Assembly (NCBI RefSeq): GCF_017094525.1
Contig: NZ_CP064788.1
Span: 186,001 to 250,000 of the forward strand
DNA from: Halapricum desulfuricans
GTDB lineage: Archaea; Halobacteriota; Halobacteria; Halobacteriales; Haloarculaceae
DNA length: 64,000 nt
Reading direction: 5' to 3'
Shown here: piece by piece, positions 23,526-31,500 of the stretch
How positions within the stretch are numbered: position 1 is the stretch's first letter
How the letters are laid out: each line of letters begins with the position of its first letter
Translations under genes and position numbers: made by a program
The notes under the pieces: generated by a model
What the model was told of the DNA's origin: nothing
Databases searched by the model: none
What the model saw: only the letters and a program-made list of their open reading frames with translations

Positions 23526-24467
23526 CTAAATGTTGTCGCTTTCTTCTGGGGTAACTACGAGGCGCTCGTAGTGTTCTTTCCGATGGCAATTCGCGCAGAG
23601 AACGACACACTTCTCGACTTCTGCGCGTATATCCGACTCGGGTTTGCCATTGGCAATCATTTCGCTGACACCTGCGTATTTCTCCGAGACGTGATGAAAC
23701 TGCAAACACACTGGATCGGTCTCCGAGCAACGCTGACAGCCACGCGTGCGCTTGTACTCGTAAGCCCACTGCCGGAGCCGTTCCACTCTAGTCTGAGGCC
23801 CTTCCACCATCACGTGCGCCTCTGGCGCTGAAACGTGTTCTTTTGCGTGGCAATTTGCACACAGAATCTCACATTTCTCCATTTCGGCCTCGATATCGGA
23901 TTTCGAGTATCCGTACGGGATCATCTTGTTGACGGCCATCTCCTTGTCCCCACTCGATAGGTGATGGAAATCAAGACAGGCCGGGTCAGACTCGGTGCAG
24001 TTGCGACATCCGTCACTGTTGGCTTTTCGCTCGTGTATCCACTCGCGAAGGCGCGCACGGCGTTTGAGGGTCCGTTCGGTATTCCACTCCCGGTTTTTGT
24101 AATGCCAGCGTTGATATCTCGTGAGGTCTTCCCAGATGAGTTCGTCTGGAAGATCGACGTCATCCGGTTTGGGCTGGACGCGGGATCCGTGCGAGTCATA
24201 CGTCTCCAGCCCCGCCGCTTCCTTCGCGTCGTTCCAACCGCCCATCACGCGCTGAATCGTGCCCGAGGCAGGAGTTAGCCCCAACCCCTCGTACTGGGCT
24301 TTCGTCGGAGACTCGCCCAGCGCCTCGGCGGCTTCCCGCAGCGCATCGACACACTCGGACTCGGTGGTCACACCACACGTTGTGCCGTCTTCCGGGATAA
24401 AGAGATGGGACGTACCCGTTTCCGATGAGATAGCTCGGAAAACACAGTCTGGACCGTCTTTCGGCAT
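23526..24467 (-). CDS. Protein with an HNH-associated repeat and two tandem HNH-like zinc modules
   Basis: 313 residues. Residues 36-85 look like a homing-endonuclease-associated repeat ('ALREAAEALGESPTKAQYEG', 'GTIQRVMGGWNDAKEAAGL'). Two similar HNH-like modules follow, each with C-x-x-C, a 'C-L-x-FHH' signature and a closing 'LCANCH-x-KEH' (about residues 150-210 and 240-300). HNH modules cleave or bind DNA; two in one chain is unusual. The gene ends 26 bases before the 5' end of tRNA-Gln. It is probably an accessory gene, as no operon partner is present. Target unknown. Confidence 0.75.
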   Translation of the reverse strand: MPKDGPDCVFRAISSETGTSHLFIPEDGTTCGVTTESECVDALREAAEALGESPTKAQYEGLGLTPASGTIQRVMGGWNDAKEAAGLETYDSHGSRVQPKPDDVDLPDELIWEDLTRYQRWHYKNREWNTERTLKRRARLREWIHERKANSDGCRNCTESDPACLDFHHLSSGDKEMAVNKMIPYGYSKSDIEAEMEKCEILCANCHAKEHVSAPEAHVMVEGPQTRVERLRQWAYEYKRTRGCQRCSETDPVCLQFHHVSEKYAGVSEMIANGKPESDIRAEVEKCVVLCANCHRKEHYERLVVTPEESDNI

Positions 24468-24530
24468 TCTATATACACGATAATAGAGGTCTTAGCAAAC
24501 GCTATTCCGCACCCCTTCGTCTCGGCAGAT

Positions 24531-24947
24531 ATGACCGATAATGTCAAACTCGGTTTCGTCTGTGTCCAGAACGCGGGTCGAAGCCAGATGTCAGCCGCGT
24601 TCGCGCGCCGAGAATGGGACCGACGAGGGCTGAACGGGGATGTCCAAATACTCACCGGCGGGACCGACCCCGCCGAAGAGGTCCATCCGGAAGTCGTCGA
24701 GGCGATGGCCGAACTCGACATCGATATCTCCGACCGCCAGCCCCGGGCGGTCTCGACGGACGAACTGAACGACTGTGACGTCGTCGCCACCATGGGCTGT
24801 TCGACGCTCGAACTCGACGCCGACGTCGACGTCCGCGACTGGACCTTGGAGGACCCACACGGCAAAGACGTCGAAACCGTCCGCGAGATCCGCGAGGAGA
24901 CCGAGGGTCGGGTCACCGACCTCTTCGAGGAGTTCGTCGAGGCGTAG
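24531..24947 (+). CDS. arsC: Low-molecular-weight phosphatase-type arsenate reductase
   Basis: 138 residues. The P-loop 'VCVQNAGRSQMSAA' (Cys-x5-Arg) at residues 10-18 is the signature of LMW protein tyrosine phosphatase/ArsC proteins, and 'DWTLEDPHGKD' supplies the catalytic Asp. ArsC of this type reduces arsenate to arsenite with thioredoxin-type electrons. Further Cys residues near 73 and 85 could be the resolving cysteines. Its neighbours, a broken arsR, an ArsP-like permease, a thioredoxin-like protein and another ArsR, support a metalloid-resistance role. Confidence 0.85.
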   Translation: MTDNVKLGFVCVQNAGRSQMSAAFARREWDRRGLNGDVQILTGGTDPAEEVHPEVVEAMAELDIDISDRQPRAVSTDELNDCDVVATMGCSTLELDADVDVRDWTLEDPHGKDVETVREIREETEGRVTDLFEEFVEA

Positions 24948-25165
24948 CTGATTCGAGGTCCAACAAGCCCTGATTGCCGGTCGCTCTCGCGAGCGCCATC
25001 GAGCGCGATCACGAGCGCGGTCGCCCGCCTCGTGGTCCGGTACGTGCGCCACTTGCCCTCTTTGCGGCGGGTCACCAGTCCGGTTGAGCTTCGACAGCGC
25101 GTGGCTGATCGCCCTGTCGCTGACGTTGAGCAGCGGCGCGAACGCACGGTGCGCGTCAGAGCACA
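24948..25165 (-). pseudogene. Truncated and frameshifted ArsR-family regulator
   Basis: On the minus strand the segment 'FAPLLNVSDRAISHALSKLN' is in one frame, and 'LVTRRKEGKWRTYRTTRRAT', then 'ALVIALDGARESDRQ', in the next frame. Joined, they give the recognition helix, wing and C-terminal helix of a typical haloarchaeal ArsR protein. The frames switch near 25083, consistent with a small deletion, and the N-terminal third with the usual metal-binding motif is missing. It lies convergent to arsC and divergent from the permease, exactly where a local repressor would sit. The right-hand boundary is approximate. Confidence 0.65.
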
Positions 25166-25184
25166 ATCCTCACGATCGATTCTG

Positions 25185-25202
25185 TTTCAATAGTTTTTGA
25201 AA
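25185..25202. promoter_or_regulatory. Inverted repeat in the permease promoter region
   Basis: TTTCAA-TAGTTT-TTGAAA is a perfect 6-6-6 dyad about 55 bases before the permease start and just upstream of an AT-rich 'ACTATATG' box. It is placed as an ArsR-type operator would be. The broken arsR beside it may have been its original regulator. Confidence 0.45.
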
Positions 25203-25257
25203 CCATCAACTATATGTGGGTCTGCGTTTTAGATTGATTTGAAATGGTGGTCGCACC

Positions 25258-26424
25258 GTGACGCCGATCGACGTGCTCGTGCCGATAATACGGGCCGGAA
25301 TCGACGAGACGCTGTCGTACCTGACGCTGCACGTCATCACGTGCCTGGTGCCTGCGTTTTTCATCGCGGGCGGGATCTCCGCGGTGTTGTCGGACCGGTT
25401 CATCGAGAAGTATTTGAGCAGCGACGCACCCAAGCTTCAGGCGTACTCCATCGCGTCGGTGTCGGGAGTCGCGCTGGCGGTGTGTAGCTGTACGATCCTC
25501 CCGATGTTCGCCGGCCTCTACAAGAAGGGCGCGGGGATCGGTCCCGCGACAGCCTTCCTGTTCTCGGGCCCGGCGATCAACGTCCTGGCGATCGTGTTCA
25601 CCGCCCGCGTGCTCGGGTTACCGCTGGGCGGCGCGCGAGCGTTCTTCGCGGTCGCGATGGCCGCCGGGATCGGCCTGACGATGGCGCTGGTCTTCGGGAG
25701 TGGCGACGACAGCGAGTCGCCCGAGGGGCAGACCGTCGCCACCGACGGGGGCCAGATCGTCGCCGAGCGCGACCGCCCCCTCTGGGTGACGGGCGGCTTT
25801 TTCGGCAGTCAGGTCGCGATCTTGCTGATCGCCGCCACCGGCCTGCTCACCTGGGCGGTCAAGGCCCCGCTGCTCGCGCCGTGGTTCGCACTGCTGGGGT
25901 ACCTGCTGTACACGCAGTTCGACCGCGACGTGATCGACGAGTGGCTCCAGGAGACGTGGTTCTTCACGAAGGCGATCTTCCCGCTTTTGATCGCCGGGAC
26001 GTTCGTCATCGGCATCATCGGCGCTATGGCCGCCATGGCTCAGGGAATGGGGCCGCTGGAGACGGTCACGACCGACGCCGGCGAGACCTTTACCGCCCAT
26101 CAGGTCGCACCCGGGTTGTTGACCCAGGGAATATTCGGCGAGACGACGCTGCTCTCGTCGGGCTTGGCGTCGGTCATCGGCGCGGTGCTGTACATGCCGA
26201 CGCTCCTTGAGGTTCCCATCATCGGGTCCCTGTTTGGCTACACCAACGGCCTGATGGCCGACGGGCCGGCGCTGGCGTTGCTGCTTGCGGGCCCGTCGCT
26301 GTCGCTGCCGAACATGCTGGTTATCTGGAAGACTATCGGCACCAAGCGGACGGCCCTGTACATCAGCCTCGTGGCGGTTTCCGCGACCGTCGCAGGGCTG
26401 ATCTGGGGGCTACTGATCGTCTGA
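25258..26424 (+). CDS. ArsP/DUF318-family permease
   Basis: 388 residues with about ten transmembrane segments in two bundles separated by an acidic loop (residues 145-175). The diagnostic 'VCSCTILPMFAGLYKKGAG' motif is present near residue 65, and the second half repeats a 'GPALALLLAGPSLSLPNML' block, as in ArsP-like permeases (methylarsenite or metal efflux). GTG at 25258 is the likely start. A thioredoxin-like gene and an ArsR gene follow on the same strand within 400 bases, forming a metal(loid)-efflux module. Substrate cannot be fixed from sequence; arsenic species are favoured by the nearby arsC. Confidence 0.85.
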   Translation: MTPIDVLVPIIRAGIDETLSYLTLHVITCLVPAFFIAGGISAVLSDRFIEKYLSSDAPKLQAYSIASVSGVALAVCSCTILPMFAGLYKKGAGIGPATAFLFSGPAINVLAIVFTARVLGLPLGGARAFFAVAMAAGIGLTMALVFGSGDDSESPEGQTVATDGGQIVAERDRPLWVTGGFFGSQVAILLIAATGLLTWAVKAPLLAPWFALLGYLLYTQFDRDVIDEWLQETWFFTKAIFPLLIAGTFVIGIIGAMAAMAQGMGPLETVTTDAGETFTAHQVAPGLLTQGIFGETTLLSSGLASVIGAVLYMPTLLEVPIIGSLFGYTNGLMADGPALALLLAGPSLSLPNMLVIWKTIGTKRTALYISLVAVSATVAGLIWGLLIV

Positions 26425-26465
26425 CGTATCGACCTATAACCAACACACACCACACAACACAACCC

Positions 26466-26708
26466 ATGAAAATCGAAGTCATCGGACCTGGCTGCGCCAG
26501 GTGCAAGAAGACCGCACAGAACGTCAACAAAGCGCTTGAGACGCTTGACGGAGAGGTAGAAGCAACCGTCGAGAAAGTCGAAGCACAGATGGAGATCATC
26601 GACCGCGGCGTGATGCACACGCCCGCGGTCGCCGTCGACGGCGACGTCGCAGTCGAGGGCGAGATCCCCGACGTCGATCAGCTTGTCGACCTGTTCGAGA
26701 CGGCCTAG
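26466..26708 (+). CDS. Small thioredoxin-family (redox-active disulfide) protein
   Basis: 80 residues. 'MKIEVIGPGCARCKKT' carries the CxxC redox motif at the start of helix 1, and 'GVMHTPAVAVDGDVAVEGE' contains the cis-Pro. This small family is commonly encoded beside ArsP-like permeases. It could pass electrons to the arsenate reductase or deliver metal(loid) to the permease. It begins 41 bases after the permease stop, probably in the same transcript. Confidence 0.88.
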   Translation: MKIEVIGPGCARCKKTAQNVNKALETLDGEVEATVEKVEAQMEIIDRGVMHTPAVAVDGDVAVEGEIPDVDQLVDLFETA

Positions 26709-26743
26709 GGCCGCTTTCCCCGGCGGTTCGACTGCGTGGATGC

Positions 26744-26761
26744 ACACACTGATTTGTGTGT
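26744..26761. promoter_or_regulatory. Inverted repeat upstream of the ArsR gene
   Basis: ACACAC-TGATTT-GTGTGT is a perfect 6-6-6 dyad 24 bases before the ATG at 26786. It has the same half-site and spacer lengths as the dyad before the permease but a different sequence. The position suits autoregulation by the ArsR protein that follows. Confidence 0.5.
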
Positions 26762-26785
26762 ACGTTCTATCCCCACACACCAACC

Positions 26786-27121
26786 ATGTCCTCACAATCG
26801 AACGACTACCGGGTTTCACCGGAGACGATGTCGGATCTGGAGTCGATGGCCGCGACCTGTAACGTCGAGAGCGCCCGGGATATCTTCCAGGCGCTCTCTG
26901 ACGACCGACGTCTCACGATCATGCGGCTGCTCGGCGAGTCGGAACTCTGTGTCTGTGACATGGTCGAGCTGTTCGACATCGAGTACTCGAAGCTCTCCTA
27001 TCACCTCAAGAAACTCAAGGAGGCGAACCTCGTTGAGGCGGATCGGGAGGGCAACTACGTGACATACCGGCCGACCGAGCACGGGGAGGACGTCATCGAG
27101 ATCGTCCGTAGCATGTGCTGA
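26786..27121 (+). CDS. ArsR-family metal-responsive repressor
   Basis: 111 residues, winged helix-turn-helix. 'IFQALSDDRRLTIMRLLGE' is the first helix pair, 'ELCVCDMVELFDIEYSKLSYHLKKLKEANLV' is the HTH, and 'REGNYVTYRPT' is the wing. The ELCVCD motif in the recognition-proximal helix is the classical As/Sb/Cd-binding site of ArsR proteins, and Cys-terminal 'RSMC' could add a ligand. It probably represses the permease-thioredoxin-arsR unit and is released by metal(loid). ATG at 26786 follows the dyad at 26744. Confidence 0.9.
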   Translation: MSSQSNDYRVSPETMSDLESMAATCNVESARDIFQALSDDRRLTIMRLLGESELCVCDMVELFDIEYSKLSYHLKKLKEANLVEADREGNYVTYRPTEHGEDVIEIVRSMC

Positions 27122-27241
27122 CAGTTTCGGCACGGACGGGCGTACTCGCAGGACCGCTGGTACTGCAGCGAGGTGCGTCACTGTATACCACGACGCTCCG
27201 GGACCGATACGACCATGTCAGCGGCGCGAGCACGGACAGAC

Positions 27242-27832
27242 ATGTACGTCGGACGATTCGTGATCGTCGGGCCCGAGGTCGGCGCCTATCGCGTCTCCTC
27301 GCGCTCGTTTCCACATCGCCAGGCTGTCGACCGCGACGGCACCGTTACGATCGAACCCACGCCGGACGCACCGCCGTCGGACAACCCCTATATCTCGTAT
27401 AACGGGTTGCGCGTGACCGAGAACGGTGCGGTCGTCGGCAACGGCAGCCACGTCGACCCCATCGCCGAGAAACTGCAACTTGGCTATCCAGCGCGAGACG
27501 CACTCGCAGAGCCGCTGCTGGCGCTCGATTTCGAGAAGGACGACTACGACACCCCGCGCATCGCCGGCATCGTCGGGCTGGACGACGACCCCACGGCCGA
27601 GGACGCCGTGATCGGGACGGTCCGTCGGGATGCGCTACTCGTCGAGGAGGTCACCGAACCGACGCTGGTCGCGACCTACGAGAACGACCGCCCCGAAGCG
27701 TTCGATTTCGAGGCGGGCGACGCCGCCGGGGCCGCCCGCGAGGCCTACGATTTGGACTTCGAGCACGCCGTCTGTGCGGCGGGCGTCGCCGTCGACGGCG
27801 ACGGCTTCGAGACGGCGATCGTCAACGAGTAG
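27242..27832 (+). CDS. purO: Archaeal IMP cyclohydrolase
   Basis: 196 residues. PurO performs the last step of IMP synthesis, ring closure of FAICAR, in archaea lacking the bacterial PurH cyclohydrolase domain. The family start '[27 protein letters not shown]' fixes the ATG at 27242, 23 codons inside a longer open frame. Other conserved parts are '[11 protein letters not shown]', '[11 protein letters not shown]' and 'TPRIAGIVG'. Haloarchaeal length is normal. Confidence 0.95.
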   Translation: MYVGRFVIVGPEVGAYRVSSRSFPHRQAVDRDGTVTIEPTPDAPPSDNPYISYNGLRVTENGAVVGNGSHVDPIAEKLQLGYPARDALAEPLLALDFEKDDYDTPRIAGIVGLDDDPTAEDAVIGTVRRDALLVEEVTEPTLVATYENDRPEAFDFEAGDAAGAAREAYDLDFEHAVCAAGVAVDGDGFETAIVNE

Positions 27833-27853
27833 ACGGGATACGCGTCTCGCGTG

Positions 27854-28864
27854 TCACGCCCGCGTTTCCGCCGGCAGCGACGCCAGAAAGTGCGAGAGGT
27901 GCAGCCGATCGTCGGTCCCCTCGACCAGGTCAAAGTCGATCTCGCCGGCGAGTTGGTGGACCCGGGCGAGTTGCCGCCCGGTGTAGCGTGATCGGGCGGT
28001 CCGCAGGATCGCCTCCATCAGCTCGGCACCGCTGTAGCCCTCGTCGACGAGCAGGTCGTCGAGCGTCGAGCGCGCGTCGTCGAAGCGCCCCTCTTCGGCG
28101 GCGACGAGCATCGCTTCGACGTCGTCGTCGGCCTCGACCTCGCCGAGTACCTCGTAGGCCGCGTTCATCGTGATCTCGCCTTCGGCCTCGGCGGTGGTCT
28201 GGGCGCTCAACACGGCCGTCCGGACGTCGCCGTCGGCGTAGCCGGCGACGTACTCAAGCCCCTCCTCGTCGTGGTCGACGCCTTCGGCTTCGACGATCCG
28301 TTCGAGGACGGCGACGAGTTCCTCGTGGGTCGGCGCGCGCACGGGAACGGGGAAGCAGCGCGAGCGGATCGGCGCGATCAGCGTGCTGGGCTGGCGCGTC
28401 GCGATGACGAACTGCGTGGCCTCGTAGTACTGCTCCATGACCCGACGCAGCGCCTGCTGGAAGTCCTCGCGCATCGACTCGGCGTTGTCCAGCAGGATCG
28501 TCTTGTAGTTCCCGCCGACCGGCGTGTAACTGGCCGACTCTTTGAGCACGTAGTTGATCATCTCCCGCTTTGGGAGGTCGCTCTTGCCGGCGAGAAACGA
28601 CCGAAACCGGGGGTCGTTCTTGATCTCGGTCTTCGAGCGGTCGAAGAAATCGGCGACGTTGAGCTCGATGAAGTCGTTCTCGGCACCCTCGTGTACGTCG
28701 GCCGCGAGCGCTCTGACGGCGGCGGTCTTGCCGGCCCCTTTCGGTCCGTGAACGAAGAGGTTCATCGGTTCCTCGCGGGCGCGTTCCACGCGCTCGCGCA
28801 CCGTCCCCTGGGGCAGGTCGTCGATCGCCGGCGCGTGCGTCTCGGTCCACAGCGGCCCGTCCAT
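27854..28864 (-). CDS. rfcC: Clamp-loader-type AAA ATPase, RfcC-like
   Basis: 336 residues from the ATG at 28864. The open frame continues far upstream, but antisense to idi. Walker A 'GPKGAGKTAAV' is near residue 42; the Walker B position reads 'TILLDNAESM' rather than the usual DEAD/DEVD, keeping the Asp but moving the Glu. An arginine-finger-like 'PIRSRCFP' lies near residue 165. A C-terminal collar domain follows. Haloarchaea carry RfcA, RfcB and this third small-subunit type; together they load PCNA. It is convergent with purO. Confidence 0.85.
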   Translation of the reverse strand: MDGPLWTETHAPAIDDLPQGTVRERVERAREEPMNLFVHGPKGAGKTAAVRALAADVHEGAENDFIELNVADFFDRSKTEIKNDPRFRSFLAGKSDLPKREMINYVLKESASYTPVGGNYKTILLDNAESMREDFQQALRRVMEQYYEATQFVIATRQPSTLIAPIRSRCFPVPVRAPTHEELVAVLERIVEAEGVDHDEEGLEYVAGYADGDVRTAVLSAQTTAEAEGEITMNAAYEVLGEVEADDDVEAMLVAAEEGRFDDARSTLDDLLVDEGYSGAELMEAILRTARSRYTGRQLARVHQLAGEIDFDLVEGTDDRLHLSHFLASLPAETRA

Positions 28865-29023
28865 CGGGTCGGCGTAGGCGGGCGGCGTTGAAGTATCCTG
28901 CGAGCGACGGGCGGGCGGGTCGAACGACAGATCCCAGTCGGCAGGCGTCGACCCGCAGGAACCGACTGCGATCGGTCCCGGAAGTCGAAGAGCGTATGAA
29001 CCAGCCAGCCTACCTGACGACCA

Positions 29024-29575
29024 ATGAGTGCCGACGAGACCCACGAGAACGCCGAGCAGGACGTCATCGCGGTCGACGCCGAGGACAACGAGCAGGGGCT
29101 GGTCAACCGACTGGATTCCCACACCGGCGACGGGATCCGCCATCGCGCGTTCACCGCGCTGCTGTTCGACGGGGACGGGAACGTCCTGCTGGCCCAGCGC
29201 GCCCCGGAAAAGCGGCTGTGGAACACCTACTGGGACGGGACGGTCGCCTCCCACCCGCGGGAGGGACAGACCCAGGAGGAAGCGACGGAGATCCGCCTGG
29301 AGGAGGAACTCGGCGTCACGCCGGACCAGTACGAGAACCTCCGGGTGACCGATCGCTTCGAGTACAAGCGCTACTTCGAGAACGCGGGCGTCGAACACGA
29401 GGTCTGTACGGTGTTGCAGGCGACGCTGACCGACACGACGCTCGATCCCGATCCCGAGGAGGTCGCCGGCCTGCTGTGGGCTCCCTACGAGCGCCTGCAG
29501 GACCATCCCGAGCAGTACCGCCAGCTTCGGCTCTGCCCCTGGTTCGAAATCGCGATGCGCCGCGACGCCGACTAG
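29024..29575 (+). CDS. idi: Isopentenyl-diphosphate delta-isomerase, type I (Nudix)
   Basis: 183 residues. Interconverts IPP and DMAPP for isoprenoid lipids. The Nudix fold is clear: 'HRAFTALLFDGDGNVLLAQR', 'LWNTYWDGTVASHPREGQT' and 'EATEIRLEEELGV'. The metal and acid residues near 'HEVCTVLQA' are kept. At the position of the bacterial catalytic Cys (V-C-G-H-P) this sequence has Val-Ala-Ser-His-Pro, so that cysteine is absent; from memory haloarchaeal Idi proteins commonly show this. Archaeal lipids make the reaction essential unless a type II enzyme is present elsewhere. Confidence 0.9.
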   Translation: MSADETHENAEQDVIAVDAEDNEQGLVNRLDSHTGDGIRHRAFTALLFDGDGNVLLAQRAPEKRLWNTYWDGTVASHPREGQTQEEATEIRLEEELGVTPDQYENLRVTDRFEYKRYFENAGVEHEVCTVLQATLTDTTLDPDPEEVAGLLWAPYERLQDHPEQYRQLRLCPWFEIAMRRDAD

Positions 29576-29616
29576 CGATTTCACCTCTTTCTCGTTCGAG
29601 TGGATAGCGACGTTGC

Positions 29617-30324
29617 TCAGACCAGTCGCCACTCGGTCCGGCCCTCGTCGGGGCTGTCGACGGGCTCGATCACGTCGCGGCGTTCCATCTCCTTGAGGAC
29701 TTCCCCGAGGCGGTCGGGCTGGGCGATCTCCATCTCGATGCGCTCGATCCCGTGGTACTCCCGCAGTGCCGCGCGGATGTCTTCCCGGTCGAAGGTCTCG
29801 GCGTCGGATTTCTCCATCACGCCCGAGACGAGATCGACCATGTCCTCGACGAAGTTCCAGGGGTAGACGATCCAGGCCCACTGCTCGAGGCGCTCGCCGA
29901 CGAAATCGGGTTCGAACTCGCTGGTGCCAAGCAGTTGCAGCGTCGCCGTCCGGACGGCGCCGGGGTCGCGCTCGCGGACGTATTCGGCGGCGTGAGCCAT
30001 CGACTGGCCGGTGTCGGCGATGTCGTCGACGATTAGGACGTCCTTGCCCTCGACGGACCCTTCCGGCATCGGGTAGCGCACCTCGGGCTCGTCGCCCTTG
30101 GCGGCTGCGCCGACGTAGTGTTCGATCTTCAGGCTCGTCAGGTCGTCCAGCCCGAGGAAATCACAGAGCGTGCGCCCGGCGAACCAGCCGCCGCGGGCCA
30201 GCGCGACGACGACGTCCGGCTCGAAGTCGTCGGCCTTGACCTCGTCGCTGACCGCCCGCGTGAGGCCGTAGATGTACTCCCAGTTCGTGATCGTGCAGGG
30301 GAACTCCTCCGGCAGGTCGCTCAT
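29617..30324 (-). CDS. Phosphoribosyltransferase with C-terminal winged-helix-like domain
   Basis: 235 residues from the ATG at 30324. The PRPP-binding motif 'VLIVDDIADTGQSMAHA' and the early 'VVVALARGGWFAGRTL' loop define a type I phosphoribosyltransferase; 'SLKIEHYVGAAAKG' fits purine-base enzymes of the Gpt/xanthine type. The last 60 residues ('DIRAALREYHGIERIEMEIA...EMERRDVIEPV') look like a small winged helix. Likely purine-base salvage, perhaps with a DNA- or subunit-binding extension. Exact base preference is not visible. Confidence 0.85.
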   Translation of the reverse strand: MSDLPEEFPCTITNWEYIYGLTRAVSDEVKADDFEPDVVVALARGGWFAGRTLCDFLGLDDLTSLKIEHYVGAAAKGDEPEVRYPMPEGSVEGKDVLIVDDIADTGQSMAHAAEYVRERDPGAVRTATLQLLGTSEFEPDFVGERLEQWAWIVYPWNFVEDMVDLVSGVMEKSDAETFDREDIRAALREYHGIERIEMEIAQPDRLGEVLKEMERRDVIEPVDSPDEGRTEWRLV

Positions 30325-30426
30325 CCGGTAGTCACCGTCCGAACGATTGCTCCGACCGGCCATTAACCCGGCGGGTTCGAGCGGGAACGCCAAACCGTTA
30401 ACCGGCCAGCCCACCCACCGACAGCC

Positions 30427-31317
30427 ATGGACACCCGCGACGCATACCTCGTCGACGCGTTCACCGACGAACCGACCGACGGCAACCCCGCCGGTGTCGT
30501 TCCCGAGGCCGAGGACCTCGACGCCGACCAGATGGGAGCGATCGCGAACGAACTCGGGGCCAGCGAGACGGTCTTTCTCCGGGACAGCGACGGCGCCGAC
30601 CGCCAGCTCCGGTATTTCACCCCCGAGACGGAGGTCGATCTCTGCGGGCACGCGACGATCGCGGCCCACGCGTGGCTGTACGAACACGGCGTCATCGGGG
30701 CCGGCGAGCATACCGTCGAGACGGCCGTCGGCGTCCTCGACGTCCGTGTCGAGTCCGACGGCACGGTCTGGATGTCCCAGAACGACCCCACAGTGGTGGA
30801 ACTGGACGCGGACGCGGCGCAGGTGGCCGACGCGCTGGGGATCGAAGCCGACGCGATCAGGACGGTCGGGTTGCCGATCGCGCGCACCTCGACGGGCCTG
30901 CCCTTTCTCGCGGTGCCGGTCGAGTACTTCGCGCACCTCTCGTCGATGGAGCCGGACATGCGCGCGATCGAGCAACTCTGTGCGACGCACGACGCGACCG
31001 GGATCTACGCGTTCACCTTCGACACGCTCGAGGGCGACTCGACGCTGCACGGGCGGATGTTCGCTCCCGGGGCGGGCGTCGAAGAGGACCCGGTCACCGG
31101 GACCGCCAGCGGCGCCGTCGGGGCCTATCTCGCCTATCAGGGGGCACTGGAGGAGACGACGGACATGGTCTTCGAGCAGGGCCATTTCCTGAATCGGCCG
31201 GGGACGGTCTCGGTCAGCGTCGGTCCGACGGTCGAGGTCGGCGGACGAGCTGTCACGACGCTCGAGGGAACGGTCGTCGTCCCCGAGAGCGACGACGACG
31301 AGATCATCGAAGTGTGA
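30427..31317 (+). CDS. PhzF-family isomerase/epimerase
   Basis: 296 residues with two similar alpha/beta barrel-like halves. Conserved points are 'DAFTDEPTDGNPAGVV', the catalytic Glu in 'LGASETVFL', 'DLCGHATIAAHAWL', and 'GTASGAVGAYLAY' in the second half. The PhzF family includes a phenazine-pathway isomerase, but most members, including archaeal ones, have unknown substrates, so no gene symbol is assigned. The mini-element at 31318 begins at the base immediately after its TGA stop. Confidence 0.88.
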   Translation: MDTRDAYLVDAFTDEPTDGNPAGVVPEAEDLDADQMGAIANELGASETVFLRDSDGADRQLRYFTPETEVDLCGHATIAAHAWLYEHGVIGAGEHTVETAVGVLDVRVESDGTVWMSQNDPTVVELDADAAQVADALGIEADAIRTVGLPIARTSTGLPFLAVPVEYFAHLSSMEPDMRAIEQLCATHDATGIYAFTFDTLEGDSTLHGRMFAPGAGVEEDPVTGTASGAVGAYLAYQGALEETTDMVFEQGHFLNRPGTVSVSVGPTVEVGGRAVTTLEGTVVVPESDDDEIIEV

Positions 31318-31395
31318 TACTGGTGGCTATACGGTCGGAACGATATCTGGCACGACGGCGTGCCGGATCATTTCGAAATGGTATCGCCACCAGTA
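31318..31395. mobile_element. Inverted-repeat mini-element (MITE), copy 3, abutting the phzF-like stop
   Basis: 78 bp with terminal repeats TACTGGTGGCTATAC ... GTATCGCCACCAGTA (14 of 15 match). The left flank is TGA, which is the stop codon of the PhzF-family gene; the right flank is CGG, so the target duplication has been lost or changed. The core GATATCTGGCAC...GTGCCGGATC forms an internal hairpin shared with the copies at 7431 and 39954. It lies about 105 bases before mfnA. Confidence 0.75.
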
Positions 31396-31500
31396 CGGGC
31401 CCGGATCGGTCGACGGTCGGCCGAGTTCTCAACGGTTTATCGGACGAAATCGACCGATAGCGCAACTCCTATACGGAAGAAAGACAAACGTGTGACCAGT

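Noticed and set aside
28865-29881. Long minus-strand frame extending the RfcC-like gene to 675 codons
   Set aside because: The extension is antisense to idi, Arg/Gly-rich and lacks any domain; the AAA domain starts normally at the ATG at 28864.
30325-31185. Minus-strand frame extending the phosphoribosyltransferase to 522 codons
   Set aside because: It is the antisense shadow of the PhzF-family gene; the phosphoribosyltransferase fold begins at 30324.
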